64,000 bases of DNA from Oscillospiraceae bacterium (GTDB lineage Bacteria > Bacillota > Clostridia > Oscillospirales > Acutalibacteraceae). The position numbers and the translations under genes are program-made. The DNA lies in NCBI GenBank assembly GCA_015066225.1, contig SVOT01000002.1, positions 340,219-404,218 of the forward strand, given 5' to 3'. Below, piece after piece: positions 1 through 8,541 of this stretch (positions are counted from its first letter, which is position 1; each line of letters begins with the position of its first letter). The notes beneath the pieces are model-generated. The model did not search any database. It had not been told where the DNA came from and worked only from the letters and a program-made list of their open reading frames with translations.

Positions 1-2
1 AA

Positions 3-731
3 TGCTTCGATTTATCGGGGTGCCTTGAATACACCGTTGAGGCGGGCAGACCCGACACAATAACAGAGGAAAAGCTTCTTGTGCTGAAAAAACACGGAGT
101 GGGAAGAATAAGTGTTAACCCACAGACGTTTTCGGATTCTGTTCTCAGAGCCATCGGGCGCAATCACACTGCAGGTCTTACGGAAGAAAAATATATTCTT
201 GCAAGAAGGGTTGGCTTTGACAGCATAAATATGGACCTTATTGCAGGTCTCCCCACAGATACGCTTGAGGGCTTCAAAAACAGTGTGGATAAGGCGGTGG
301 AGCTTGGTGCGGATAACATAACGGTGCACACTCTGGCGCTGAAAAAATCCGCAACCATTGTGACGGAAAATGAAAGCGAAAGCCTTGAAAAAGAGAATGT
401 TTCAAAAATGCTTGAATATTCTCAAAAGGTGCTCAGAGAAAACGGATATTACCCATACTATATGTACAGGCAGAGCAAATCTCTTGGTAATTTCGAAAAT
501 GTGGGCTGGAGTAAAGATGGTAAGGAATGCTTTTATAACGTGCTTATGATGGAAGAATATCAGAGCATATTATCCGTTGGTGCGGGGGCAGTTACAAAGC
601 TCCGTGCCGAGGACGGAAGCGTTATTGAACGCATTTTTAATTTCAAATACCCATTTGAATATATTTCGCAGTTTTCGGTTACTGAAGATAAAAAGAAGAG
701 AATTACCGAATTTTTCGAAGAATATAAATAA
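3..731 (+). CDS. hemZ: HemZ-like radical SAM coproporphyrinogen dehydrogenase, C-terminal part (5' truncated by window edge)
   Basis: The reading frame is open from the first bases, so the N-terminus with the radical-SAM CxxxCxxC cluster lies outside the window. The visible part reads YTVEAGRPDTIT followed by GVGRISVNPQTF, which is the conserved core of HemN/HemZ-type oxygen-independent coproporphyrinogen oxidases. It then continues into the HemN C-terminal region, with YYMYRQ, a motif typical of HemZ, and a GAGAV segment. Family members oxidatively decarboxylate coproporphyrinogen III in heme synthesis, but many HemZ-like proteins in Clostridia lacking heme synthesis have unproven roles. It ends 16 bp before the kinase gene, so the two are probably cotranscribed. 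Confidence 0.8.
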   Translation, partial: CFDLSGCLEYTVEAGRPDTITEEKLLVLKKHGVGRISVNPQTFSDSVLRAIGRNHTAGLTEEKYILARRVGFDSINMDLIAGLPTDTLEGFKNSVDKAVELGADNITVHTLALKKSATIVTENESESLEKENVSKMLEYSQKVLRENGYYPYYMYRQSKSLGNFENVGWSKDGKECFYNVLMMEEYQSILSVGAGAVTKLRAEDGSVIERIFNFKYPFEYISQFSVTEDKKKRITEFFEEYK

Positions 732-747
732 TCGAGGCGGTGAATTT

Positions 748-1674
748 ATGTCGAACATCAACAACACCCTTGAGTATATTATTGAACGTGCATCTTGCCC
801 TTTGGATTTTGTTTCGGAGTGTGAAGAAGCCTACAACAAAAAAATCGACAGAATAGCAGAGCACATAAAGCAAAACAAAAAAATCGAGATAGTTATGCTG
901 GCGGGGCCCAGCTCGGCGGGTAAAACCACCACAGCAAAAAAGCTGAAGGCCGCACTTTCTTCAAAGGGTATGAAATGCCACACTTTGTCGCTGGATGATT
1001 TTTATCTTGACAACTGCGACGCACCCCGTCTGCCCGACGGCACACCGGATTTTGAAACGGTTGAAGCACTTGATATCAAATGCTTTGAGGAAACAATGAA
1101 AGCGCTTCTTGATAGAGGCGAGGCGGAAATGCCGTTGTTTGATTTTATAACAGGCACGAGAAAGCCTGTTGGCGAAAAGCTTTCGGTGGGTGAAAACGAC
1201 GTTATAATCGTTGAGGGGTTGCATGCACTTAACCCCGTGATTACAAAAAATCTCCCCAAAGAGTCGCTTTTGAAAATATATATCAGCGTTTCATCCAGGA
1301 TATATGACGCAGATAAGAACATTGTTCTTAACAAAAGAAATATAAGGTTTCTTCGCAGAATGGTCAGGGATTATAAATTTCGTGGCAACTCTGTTGAGAA
1401 TACCTTTAAAATGTGGATTACGGTGCGCTACGGCGAGGATGCGTATCTTTTTCCCTATAAAGATAATGCGGATTTCAGAATAAACACAATCCACCTTTAT
1501 GAGATATGTGTTATCAAGGATTTTGCAGAAGAGCTTCTGAAAAGCGTTGAAAAGTCATCACCCTTTTACAAGGAATCTCAAAGGCTTATCAGAAATCTGA
1601 GAAAATTTCCGTCTGTATGCAGTAAAGTTGTTCCGGATGATTCTTTGTTGAGAGAATTCATCGGAAAGGAGTAA
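748..1674 (+). CDS. Uridine kinase / phosphoribulokinase-family nucleoside kinase
   Basis: This 308-residue protein has a Walker A motif GPSSAGKT at about residues 53-60. The segment LSLDDFYLD follows and matches the substrate-binding loop of uridine kinases (Udk family, phosphoribulokinase/uridine kinase fold). The expected activity is NTP-dependent phosphorylation of a nucleoside, probably uridine or cytidine, in pyrimidine salvage. The related long Clostridial nucleoside kinases carry N-terminal TGS and ThrRS-like domains, which are absent here. The ATG at 748 is chosen because GAGGCGGTG lies just upstream; a longer frame begins inside the hemZ-like gene and lacks a ribosome site. The stop is 3 bp before the flippase gene. 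Confidence 0.8.
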   Translation: MSNINNTLEYIIERASCPLDFVSECEEAYNKKIDRIAEHIKQNKKIEIVMLAGPSSAGKTTTAKKLKAALSSKGMKCHTLSLDDFYLDNCDAPRLPDGTPDFETVEALDIKCFEETMKALLDRGEAEMPLFDFITGTRKPVGEKLSVGENDVIIVEGLHALNPVITKNLPKESLLKIYISVSSRIYDADKNIVLNKRNIRFLRRMVRDYKFRGNSVENTFKMWITVRYGEDAYLFPYKDNADFRINTIHLYEICVIKDFAEELLKSVEKSSPFYKESQRLIRNLRKFPSVCSKVVPDDSLLREFIGKE

Positions 1675-1677
1675 GCA

Positions 1678-3459
1678 ATGTCAGAAAAATCAATGAAAAA
1701 GCAGAACGTTTTAGGCGGTGCAATGGTCCTTGTTGTGGCAACTGCATTGGTTAAAATAATCGGTGCTGTTTATAAAATCCCTGTTACCGGCATTATCGGC
1801 TCCCTTGGTCGAGGCTATTTCGGTGCGGCGTATAATATCTATACCCCCATATATGCAATTTCAATGGCAGGCTTGCCTGTTGCGGTTTCTGCAATAGTTT
1901 CAAAAAATGCAGCATTGGGAAAATACCGTGACGTTAAACAGGTTTTGAAAATAACCTTCCCGCTGTTTCTCGTTCTTGGCATTGTTGGAACGGGGGCTCT
2001 TTTGCTTGCGGCGAAGCCCTATGTTACTTCTGTTGGCTCACCCCTTGCCATATACAGCGTAATCTGTATTGCTCCCTCAATCCTTTTTTGCTGTATTATG
2101 AGCACCTACCGTGGATATTACGAGGGTCTGAGCAATATGTACCCCACGGCGATTTCACAGGTTATTGAGTCGGTGGGTAAGCTTGTATTCGGGCTTGTTT
2201 TCTCATATATGGTTCTGGGCTATGCCACAGAGCAGATTGAAGCTACAGGCTCCGTGTTCGGCTTTGTTGTTAAAACCGAGGCAGATGAAGCAATAGTTTA
2301 TGCCCTTGCGGCGGCAGGTGCAATTCTTGGTGTTACCCTTGGCACTGTTTTCGGCGCCATTTACACAATATTACGCCACAAAATCAGAAAAGACGGCATA
2401 TCAAAAGAGATGCTGGTGAATTCACCTCTGGCTTCACCCAGAAAAGTAACGCTCAGGGAAATAATCGCAATTGCTATTCCTACAGCGGCAAGCTCACTCG
2501 TGCTAAATGTTACAAATTTCATTGACACGTTTATGATTCAGAGCCGTCTTGAAACTGTTGTTGAAAGAAACTACGACACGATAATGGGGCTCTACGGCGA
2601 ATCAATAACTGCCGCAGGTATCGCAAAGGAAAATATAGATACGTTCCTTTACGGTGCATATGACACAACGCTTGATTTCAGAAATCTTGTTCCCACGATT
2701 ATGATGACTCTTGGCGTCAGCGCAATCCCCATTGTTTCTGCGGCTGTTGCAAAAAGAGATTATAAAACAGTTAACGGAACGGTTAACACGGTTTTCAGAA
2801 TGACAATGCTTATTGCACTCCCTGCAGGTGCGGGCTTCTTTGCCCTTTCCGAGCCCATTATGAATTTGCTTTATAAAGGCACAGAGGGTGAAAGCGGTAT
2901 CGCAATCGCCGCTCCCGTGCTTGGGCTTTACGGTCTTATGATGGCAATACTTACGCTTTCTTCACCGCTCACAAACCTGTTGCAGGCAATCGGCAGGGCG
3001 GATGTCCCCGCAAAATCTTTGGCATTGGGCTGTGTATTCAAAATCGGTCTTAACTACGTTCTTATAGGCATACCTGAAATAAACGTTAAGGGTGCAGTTT
3101 TCGGTACGGCATTTTTCTACCTTATTTGTATTGCATATAACTTTGCCGTTCTCAAAAGAGAAACCCGCATTAAGCTTGATTTGAAAACTGTTCTTGTAAA
3201 GCCTCTTATTTCATCGGTGCTTTGCGGCGGTGCGGCTTACGGCTCCTATGCATTTCTGAGCTCTGTGTTGACCTTCGGCGACCCTGCATCAAGACTCAAC
3301 GGTCAGTCACTTGCTTGCATTATTTCCGTTGGTGTTGCAGTGCTTGTGTATGCAATTTCGGTGCTTTTGATGAAAACTTTGGTAAAAGATGACATTTTAA
3401 TGCTTCCAAAGGGAGAAAAATTGGCGGAAATACTTGAAAAATATAAACTTATAGTTTAA
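1678..3459 (+). CDS. SpoVB/MurJ-type polysaccharide or lipid flippase (MVF/MOP superfamily)
   Basis: This 593-residue polytopic membrane protein has about 14 hydrophobic segments. Its N-terminus, GAMVLVVATALVKIIGAVYKIP, is typical of the SpoVB/YabM group of putative oligosaccharide flippases. SpoVB is needed for spore cortex synthesis in Bacillus, and other members move peptidoglycan lipid II or capsule precursors across the membrane. The substrate cannot be read from sequence. The gene follows the kinase after 3 bp, and mazG follows after 19 bp. The order flippase, mazG, HU is shared with many Clostridia, where an S4-domain gene (rqcP) usually comes next; here a repeat array takes that place. 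Confidence 0.85.
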   Translation: MSEKSMKKQNVLGGAMVLVVATALVKIIGAVYKIPVTGIIGSLGRGYFGAAYNIYTPIYAISMAGLPVAVSAIVSKNAALGKYRDVKQVLKITFPLFLVLGIVGTGALLLAAKPYVTSVGSPLAIYSVICIAPSILFCCIMSTYRGYYEGLSNMYPTAISQVIESVGKLVFGLVFSYMVLGYATEQIEATGSVFGFVVKTEADEAIVYALAAAGAILGVTLGTVFGAIYTILRHKIRKDGISKEMLVNSPLASPRKVTLREIIAIAIPTAASSLVLNVTNFIDTFMIQSRLETVVERNYDTIMGLYGESITAAGIAKENIDTFLYGAYDTTLDFRNLVPTIMMTLGVSAIPIVSAAVAKRDYKTVNGTVNTVFRMTMLIALPAGAGFFALSEPIMNLLYKGTEGESGIAIAAPVLGLYGLMMAILTLSSPLTNLLQAIGRADVPAKSLALGCVFKIGLNYVLIGIPEINVKGAVFGTAFFYLICIAYNFAVLKRETRIKLDLKTVLVKPLISSVLCGGAAYGSYAFLSSVLTFGDPASRLNGQSLACIISVGVAVLVYAISVLLMKTLVKDDILMLPKGEKLAEILEKYKLIV

Positions 3460-3478
3460 AATAGAAGAGGTATTAAAT

Positions 3479-4276
3479 ATGGCTGTTAGCTTTGAGTTTA
3501 AAGAGAAATACAATTTCAACGACCTTGTTGAGATTGTCAGAATTCTTCGTGAGCCCGGTGGTTGCCCCTGGGATATGGAGCAAACTCACCAGAGCATCCG
3601 TGAGAATTTTCTTGAAGAAACATACGAAGTAATTGAAGCAATCGACACAAACAATCGTGAGCTTATGCAAGAGGAATTGGGTGATGTTCTTCTCCAGGTT
3701 CTTATGCATTCCGATATGGCAAGAACAGAGGGTTGGTTCACAATTGATGACGTTGCCGACGGTATAAGTCAGAAGCTTATTATCCGTCACCCCCACGTTT
3801 TTGGCGATGTTAACGTAAACTCCACCGATGACGTTCTCAAAAATTGGGATACAATTAAAAGACAGACAAAGGACCAACGCACTCAAAGTGAGGCTATGGC
3901 GGCTATCCCCGCAACATACCCTGCACTTATGAAAGCCCAAAAGGTTCAGGAAAAGGCTAAAAAAGCCGGGTTCGATTGGCGTGAAGCCGACGGTGCTTTT
4001 GACAAAATTTCTGAAGAGGCGGCAGAGCTTAAAGAGGCTCTCGCAAGGGGCGATAAGGCTTCTGTTGAGGACGAATTGGGTGATTTGCTTTTCTCGGTTG
4101 TTAACACAGCTCGTTTTTGTGGCTGTGAAGCAGAAACGGCTCTTGATAAAGCAACAAAGAAGTTTATGGCTCGCTTCAATATTGTTGAAAGGCTGGCTTC
4201 AGAAAAGGGTATTGATATGAAAAGTGCATCCATAGAGGTTCTTGACGAGCTTTGGGATTGTGCAAAGAAAAACTAA
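3479..4276 (+). CDS. mazG: Nucleoside triphosphate pyrophosphohydrolase MazG
   Basis: The 265-residue protein contains two MazG domains. The first (about residues 10-125) starts LREPGGCPWD and has EET...EELGDVLLQV. The second (about 140-262) has EEAAELKEAL and DELGDLLFSVVN. These acidic EExxE/ExxD helices bind Mg2+ in the all-alpha NTP pyrophosphatase fold. Family members hydrolyse NTPs or dNTPs to NMP and pyrophosphate, cleaning the pool of aberrant nucleotides. Length matches standard bacterial MazG. The start has AGAGG about 10 bp upstream. It is third in an apparent kinase-flippase-mazG-HU run; a short inverted repeat without a T tract lies at 4286-4305, before HU. Confidence 0.93.
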   Translation: MAVSFEFKEKYNFNDLVEIVRILREPGGCPWDMEQTHQSIRENFLEETYEVIEAIDTNNRELMQEELGDVLLQVLMHSDMARTEGWFTIDDVADGISQKLIIRHPHVFGDVNVNSTDDVLKNWDTIKRQTKDQRTQSEAMAAIPATYPALMKAQKVQEKAKKAGFDWREADGAFDKISEEAAELKEALARGDKASVEDELGDLLFSVVNTARFCGCEAETALDKATKKFMARFNIVERLASEKGIDMKSASIEVLDELWDCAKKN

Positions 4277-4337
4277 GTCCATTTAAAATCGCCTGTGAGC
4301 GATTTGGAAATAAAAAATTATTTTGGAGGATTCTAAA

Positions 4338-4607
4338 ATGAACAAAACAGATCTTGTAAATGCAGTTGCAGCTGCAGGTTTCACAAAAAAGGACGCAGAC
4401 AAAGCAGTAGCAGCAGTTTTCGAAGCTATCGAAGGCGCTCTTGTAAAAGGTGATAAGGTTCAGCTTATCGGTTTCGGTACATTCGAAGTTCGTGAGAGAG
4501 CAGCTAAAGAAGGCCGCAACCCCAAGACAGGCGAAACAATCAAAATTGCAGCTTCTAAGGTTCCCGCTTTCAAGGCAGGCGCAGCTCTTAAAAACGCTGT
4601 TAAATAA
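4338..4607 (+). CDS. hup: HU-family DNA-binding protein
   Basis: This 89-residue protein has the complete HU/IHF fold: an N-terminal helical dimerisation part ([14 protein letters not shown]), the [10 protein letters not shown] turn, and the arm [11 protein letters not shown] ending in [10 protein letters not shown] binds and bends DNA without strong sequence specificity and compacts the nucleoid. The ATG at 4338 is used because GGAGGA lies 7 bp upstream; an in-frame TTG at 4323 would overlap that ribosome site. Codon use is strongly biased (many AAA, GCA and GCT), as expected for a highly expressed gene. Its transcript probably ends at the first hairpin of the downstream repeat. Confidence 0.95.
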   Translation: MNKTDLVNAVAAAGFTKKDADKAVAAVFEAIEGALVKGDKVQLIGFGTFEVRERAAKEGRNPKTGETIKIAASKVPAFKAGAALKNAVK

Positions 4608-4614
4608 TTGATTT

Positions 4615-4884
4615 TGTGCAGAACACCCCCGACATTTCTGTCGGGGGTTAAACATTTTTTTGCCCACTCGCAGTATCTTCATACAGCGTCGGAGCAAAGA
4701 AAATGCTTTCTGCAGCAAAATCGATATGGTATGTGCAGAACACCCCCGACACTTCTGTCGGGGGTTAAACATTTTTTTGCCCACTCGCAGTATCTTCATA
4801 CAGCGTCGGGGCAAAGAAAATGCTTTCTGCAGCAAAATCGATATGGTATGTGCAGAACACCCCCGACATTTCTGTCGGGGGTTA
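4615..4884 (+). repeat. 117-bp direct repeat, 2.3 copies, each starting with an identical terminator-like hairpin
   Basis: The string TGTGCAGAACACCCCCGACA begins at 4615, 4732 and (last copy) 4849, a period of exactly 117 bp. Two full units differ at only a few positions; the third stops after the hairpin. Each begins with the stem ACCCCCGACA/TGTCGGGGGT and a 4-nt loop (TTTC or CTTC), at 4625-4648, 4742-4765 and 4859-4882, followed by T-rich DNA. Because 117 is divisible by 3, long open frames run through it on both strands, but they show only the repeat and have no homology I recognise. Confidence 0.85.
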
Positions 4885-4892
4885 GTTTTTTT

Positions 4893-4927
4893 AGTGGCAA
4901 GTTGGAAGTGGTAAGTGGCAAGTTAAG
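4893..4927 (+). repeat. Heptanucleotide repeat array (AGTGGCA type), 5 units
   Basis: Successive 7-bp units are AGTGGCA, AGTTGGA, AGTGGTA, AGTGGCA and AGTTAAG. They sit just after the last 117-bp repeat hairpin and upstream of the convergent MATE gene. The 7-bp period recurs with unrelated sequence at three other places in the window. Confidence 0.65.
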
Positions 4928-4990
4928 GGGCGCAAGTGCCGATTATTTAATTTGTTGCGAAACTTCGTGCTGACGAGGTGGTGGTTTTAT

Positions 4991-6379
4991 TTATTCTGAA
5001 ACAATGTTATTGAGCCAGACCTTCTTTTTAACAAGGATGATACCGATAATAACCTTTACAATGTCTATGCATTGAACAATGGGGAAGGTGTACCATATCG
5101 GCAGATGGAATACATAATAAAGGGAGAAGGCTATTGGCACGCTGACAGACATTATAAAAACGCTGTCCATAAGAAACGTAACGAGAGTTTTGCCGCCGCT
5201 TCTAATGGTAAAATATGTTGCATTTGCAAAGGAGTGCACGGGAATGAATAGCGAGCAGACCTTTATAAAATATGCGGCTAACTCTTTTGATTCCTCTGTG
5301 GTGTTATAAAGCAGAGGAATTTTGTCGCCTATAAAGAACACACCAACACCGATAACTGCGCTGAGAAATGCCGAGAAAGCAATCAGCTTACGGTCTGTGT
5401 CAACCGCCTCCTTAAATCTGTTGGCACCAAGCTGTTTGCCGACGATGATGCCGATGCTGCTGCCAAGAGAAATGAAAGCGATGTTTGCAAGGTTCATAAC
5501 AGTTGAAGAAATACTGTAGCCTGCAACAACAGAAATTCCGTAAAGGCTGTACGCCATGCTGAGAAGTGACATTCCCAAGGACCAGAAAAACTCATTAAAC
5601 AGCAAGGGCATTCCCTTGAGGGTTATATCCTTGAAAACCTTTTTAGGCATTGAAAAGCTTCTGAAAGCACCTTTGAAATATGGGAAACGGTATCTCTTTT
5701 TTACAACGTAGAATATAATTACGGCACATTCAACGTACCTTGAAATTACGGTTGCCGTAGCCGCACCGACAACGCCCAATTCAGGAAAGCCCAGTTTGCC
5801 GAAAATCAAAACCCAGTTGAACGCACAGTTTGTGAGCACGGCAATAAAGCCCGCCACCATGGGGGCTACCGTTTCGCCTGTTTCACGAAGCGTGCTTGAA
5901 AAAATCTGGGCTATGCAGAAGGGTAACAAGCCCCAAAGAATAACCTTGAGATATTCCTTGGCATAGAAAAGGGTTTTGGCAATATCGCCCGAATCTCCGC
6001 TTTCGTGAAGATAAAGGTTGATAAGAGTGTCGTCAAAGAAAATGAAAACCAACAACGCAACGGCAAAAAGAACTACCGAAACTATCAGCTTATATCTGAG
6101 GGTAAAGCGGATACCGTTGTTGTCGTCCTTGCCAAAGAATTGGGCGGTGAAAATACCCGCACCGCTGAGAGCGCCAAAAACAGCAAGGCTGAACACAAAT
6201 ATAAGCTGATTGACAATCGAAACTCCCGACATCTGTTCGGTGCCGAGAGATCCAACCATCAAATTGTCAAGCATACTGACAAAGTTTGTTATAAAGTTTT
6301 GAATCATTATGGGGACAGCCACCGCAAGGGTCATTTTATAAAAGGCTCTGTCCCCTACAAATTTTTTAACTAAAGACAT
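4991..6379 (-). CDS. MATE-family efflux transporter
   Basis: This 462-residue protein has about 12 hydrophobic segments in two similar halves. The opening MTLAVAVPIMIQNFITNFVSMLDNLMVG matches the MatE (MOP superfamily) signature. These proteins export cationic drugs or metabolites in exchange for Na+ or H+. Substrate is not predictable. It is the last gene of the six-gene minus-strand operon: its start lies 1 bp past the stop of the GH130 gene, so translation is probably coupled. Confidence 0.88.
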   Translation of the reverse strand: MSLVKKFVGDRAFYKMTLAVAVPIMIQNFITNFVSMLDNLMVGSLGTEQMSGVSIVNQLIFVFSLAVFGALSGAGIFTAQFFGKDDNNGIRFTLRYKLIVSVVLFAVALLVFIFFDDTLINLYLHESGDSGDIAKTLFYAKEYLKVILWGLLPFCIAQIFSSTLRETGETVAPMVAGFIAVLTNCAFNWVLIFGKLGFPELGVVGAATATVISRYVECAVIIFYVVKKRYRFPYFKGAFRSFSMPKKVFKDITLKGMPLLFNEFFWSLGMSLLSMAYSLYGISVVAGYSISSTVMNLANIAFISLGSSIGIIVGKQLGANRFKEAVDTDRKLIAFSAFLSAVIGVGVFFIGDKIPLLYNTTEESKELAAYFIKVCSLFIPVHSFANATYFTIRSGGKTLVTFLMDSVFIMSVSVPIAFSLYYVFHLPIWYTFPIVQCIDIVKVIIGIILVKKKVWLNNIVSE

Positions 6380-6380
6380 A

Positions 6381-7331
6381 TTATTTGATTAAATCGTGTT
6401 CCTTGATGAATTTGATTGTTTCATCAACTGTTGTGAATGCAAGACCGACAACGGTGTCAGCACCGCCGTAGTAGATTGCTATTTTGCCGCTTTCAGAGTC
6501 TGCAAGTGCGGCACAGGGGAAGCAAACGTTGGGAACGTCGCCAACGAATTCATAGCTTTCACGGGGTGAGAGAAGGTAGCAATCTGCTCTGTGAAGCACC
6601 TTCCAGGGCTCGTTGATATCTGTAATCATTGCCCCCATACTGTATGTGAAGCCGTTGCAGCTTGTGATAACGCCGTGATAGAAGCAAAGCCAGCCCTCAT
6701 CTGTTTCAATAGGTGTGGGGCCTGCGCCAACCTTTGTCATTTCCCAGTTCTGCTCGGGCTTTATTACAAAGCGGTGTTTGCCCCAATATGTAAGGTCGGG
6801 GCTGTGGCTGAGGAAAATGTCGCCGTAGGGTGTGTGACCCTTGTCGCAGGGACGGGTGAAAATCATATATTCACCGTTGACCTTTCTGGGGAAAAGCACG
6901 CCGTTTCTTGAAACGGGGAGAACAGCATTTTCTTTTCTGTCCCATGTGATGAAATCCTCGGTTATTGCTATACCGATTGAAGTGCCTCTGTCGGTGTGGC
7001 AAACCCAGGAAAGGTAGTATTTACCGTCCATTTCGCAAAGACGGGGGTCATAGCCTCTGAAGATTTTTTCATCGTTAAGCTTCCAATGAATGCCGTCATC
7101 GCTGAAGCCCGTTACAAGATACTGCTCACGGGTGATGTCATCCATTCTGAAAACACCTGCAAAGCCGTTACCGTAGGGCACAACAGCGGAGTTGAAAATG
7201 CTGTTTGCTTCTTTTACAAAGGTGCGGTCGATAATGGGGTTTTCGGTGTATCTCCATACGGGGTCTGTGCAATTGGCGGGTTTATCCTGCCAAGGGATGT
7301 TTTTTACAGTCGAGTTTAAAATTTTAGCCAT
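6381..7331 (-). CDS. Glycoside hydrolase family 130 protein, probable mannosyl-glycoside phosphorylase
   Basis: The 316-residue protein shows GH130 five-bladed propeller features: NPIIDR near the start, IFNSAVVPYGNGFAGVFR, YDPRLCEMDGKYY (containing the conserved catalytic-site Asp), TRP, and the GPTPIET...WLCFYHGV segment that binds phosphate. Family members reversibly phosphorolyse beta-mannosides such as Man-Glc or beta-1,4-mannooligosaccharides, giving mannose 1-phosphate. The protein lacks a signal peptide, so it acts in the cytoplasm on imported oligosaccharides. It overlaps the start of its upstream neighbour by 1 bp and is followed directly by the MATE gene. The subfamily, and hence the exact sugar, cannot be fixed by eye. 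Confidence 0.88.
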   Translation of the reverse strand: MAKILNSTVKNIPWQDKPANCTDPVWRYTENPIIDRTFVKEANSIFNSAVVPYGNGFAGVFRMDDITREQYLVTGFSDDGIHWKLNDEKIFRGYDPRLCEMDGKYYLSWVCHTDRGTSIGIAITEDFITWDRKENAVLPVSRNGVLFPRKVNGEYMIFTRPCDKGHTPYGDIFLSHSPDLTYWGKHRFVIKPEQNWEMTKVGAGPTPIETDEGWLCFYHGVITSCNGFTYSMGAMITDINEPWKVLHRADCYLLSPRESYEFVGDVPNVCFPCAALADSESGKIAIYYGGADTVVGLAFTTVDETIKFIKEHDLIK

Positions 7332-8539
7332 TATAAAATCTCTCCATCAAAATAGTTTAGTGCTTCTATGAGAAGCTCACCGATGCTTGAAACAGTAAGC
7401 TCTGTTTCTTTTGTAAGGCGTGATGATTTGGGACGTGTTTTTTGCGTTGTTCCCAACGAACAAGCAGGGAAGCGTTCCTTTGCAAAAGGGGAGTAGCTTC
7501 CGGTGCCTAAAAGAAAGCTTTCAGAAACAGTGCTTATATTAAGGTTTTCGGCGGCATCAGAAATTATTGATGCAATATCGGTGCTTCCGTTTGTGCCGCT
7601 GCTGTCGCGGTAAATTATTGCAGGCTTTTTCGGGTCCTCAATTTCTTCAAGACAGATGAAGAATGTGGGGATATCGCGAAATACCCGTTTGTATTTTTTA
7701 GCGAAGGCATACGAGCCTGCGTGGGAGGAATAGTCGCTGCCCACAAACAAAAAGCATATTTCGGTGTTTGGGTATCTGAAGCTTTCCTCAAAAAACTTTT
7801 TTGCTACAGATAACAGCGTCACCGACGGAATGATGCTTGAATACAATCCTGTGGTTGTTTTTTTGTTGTTGACGAGCAAGATTGCTCCCATATAAATCGG
7901 GATAAATGCAAGGCATAAGCCTTGAAAAAGCTTGAAGAGTGTCGAGTTTTCGGGAGCGCCTGAAAAAAGATAAAACAATTCACTGACAAACAACAATGTG
8001 TTTCCTGCCATTGCACACAGGCTTAATATGTAAGGTGTTCTTTTGCCGAAAAAGCTGAATCTGTGAACAGGGGCGGAATCGGTTCTCGCCACGAGCACCA
8101 CACGTGTTTTCGGCGTTGCTCCTGAATTTTTTATGCCCAGAATGTTTTTGCTTCTTTTTGACGGAGTGATAAAATCCAGCATTTTCCCATCAAACACAAT
8201 TTTATAAGAGAAAACACAAAAAACAACAAGGCTGATAATGAGCGAGACGGCAACAGGAGCCACCAAGCCCTTGCCGGTTGAAATGCAAAAGAGCAGAGCC
8301 GAGAAAATCAGCAAGCAACACAAAAGCTTTTCCAGAAGAGTACCGGCTCCGGGGTGGGTTTTGAATCCTTGGGTGGAGACGCTGTCACAATAGTGCGACA
8401 GTTCTTCGAGAATTATGTTTTGCGCTTGCTGTTCACCGGGGGAGCCTGCACGTCTGTTTTTAGAAAAGTTCAGAATTTTTTTGGCAGTGTATAAAGCGTA
8501 TTGTACATCTGTTGATGAAAGCTTTGGTGTAACTGTCAT
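7331..8539 (-). CDS. M28-like membrane protein lacking the metal ligands (predicted pseudo-peptidase)
   Basis: The 402-residue protein resembles M28 zinc aminopeptidases in layout, but has hydrophobic segments at about residues 75-115 and 170-225. The strand that normally ends in AHYDS reads VLVARTDSA. The loop that should supply the bridging Asp (GAnDN) reads TTGLYSSIIPS. The position of the catalytic EE reads VGSDYSSHAGS, and the usual SDHxPF reads GSYSPF. All expected zinc ligands therefore appear to be replaced. A GS...AF helix and the FPACSLG strand support the family call. It sits between rhaB and GH130 with 2 bp and -1 bp spacing. Function unknown; a fold-level M28 relative is my best description. 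Confidence 0.55.
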   Translation of the reverse strand: MTVTPKLSSTDVQYALYTAKKILNFSKNRRAGSPGEQQAQNIILEELSHYCDSVSTQGFKTHPGAGTLLEKLLCCLLIFSALLFCISTGKGLVAPVAVSLIISLVVFCVFSYKIVFDGKMLDFITPSKRSKNILGIKNSGATPKTRVVLVARTDSAPVHRFSFFGKRTPYILSLCAMAGNTLLFVSELFYLFSGAPENSTLFKLFQGLCLAFIPIYMGAILLVNNKKTTTGLYSSIIPSVTLLSVAKKFFEESFRYPNTEICFLFVGSDYSSHAGSYAFAKKYKRVFRDIPTFFICLEEIEDPKKPAIIYRDSSGTNGSTDIASIISDAAENLNISTVSESFLLGTGSYSPFAKERFPACSLGTTQKTRPKSSRLTKETELTVSSIGELLIEALNYFDGEIL

Positions 8540-8541
8540 TG

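Noticed and set aside
4608..4973. Long open frames on both strands across the 117-bp repeat (119-219 codons)
   Set aside because: They exist because the repeat period is divisible by 3; the peptides are pure repeat, cross terminator hairpins and have no ribosome site.
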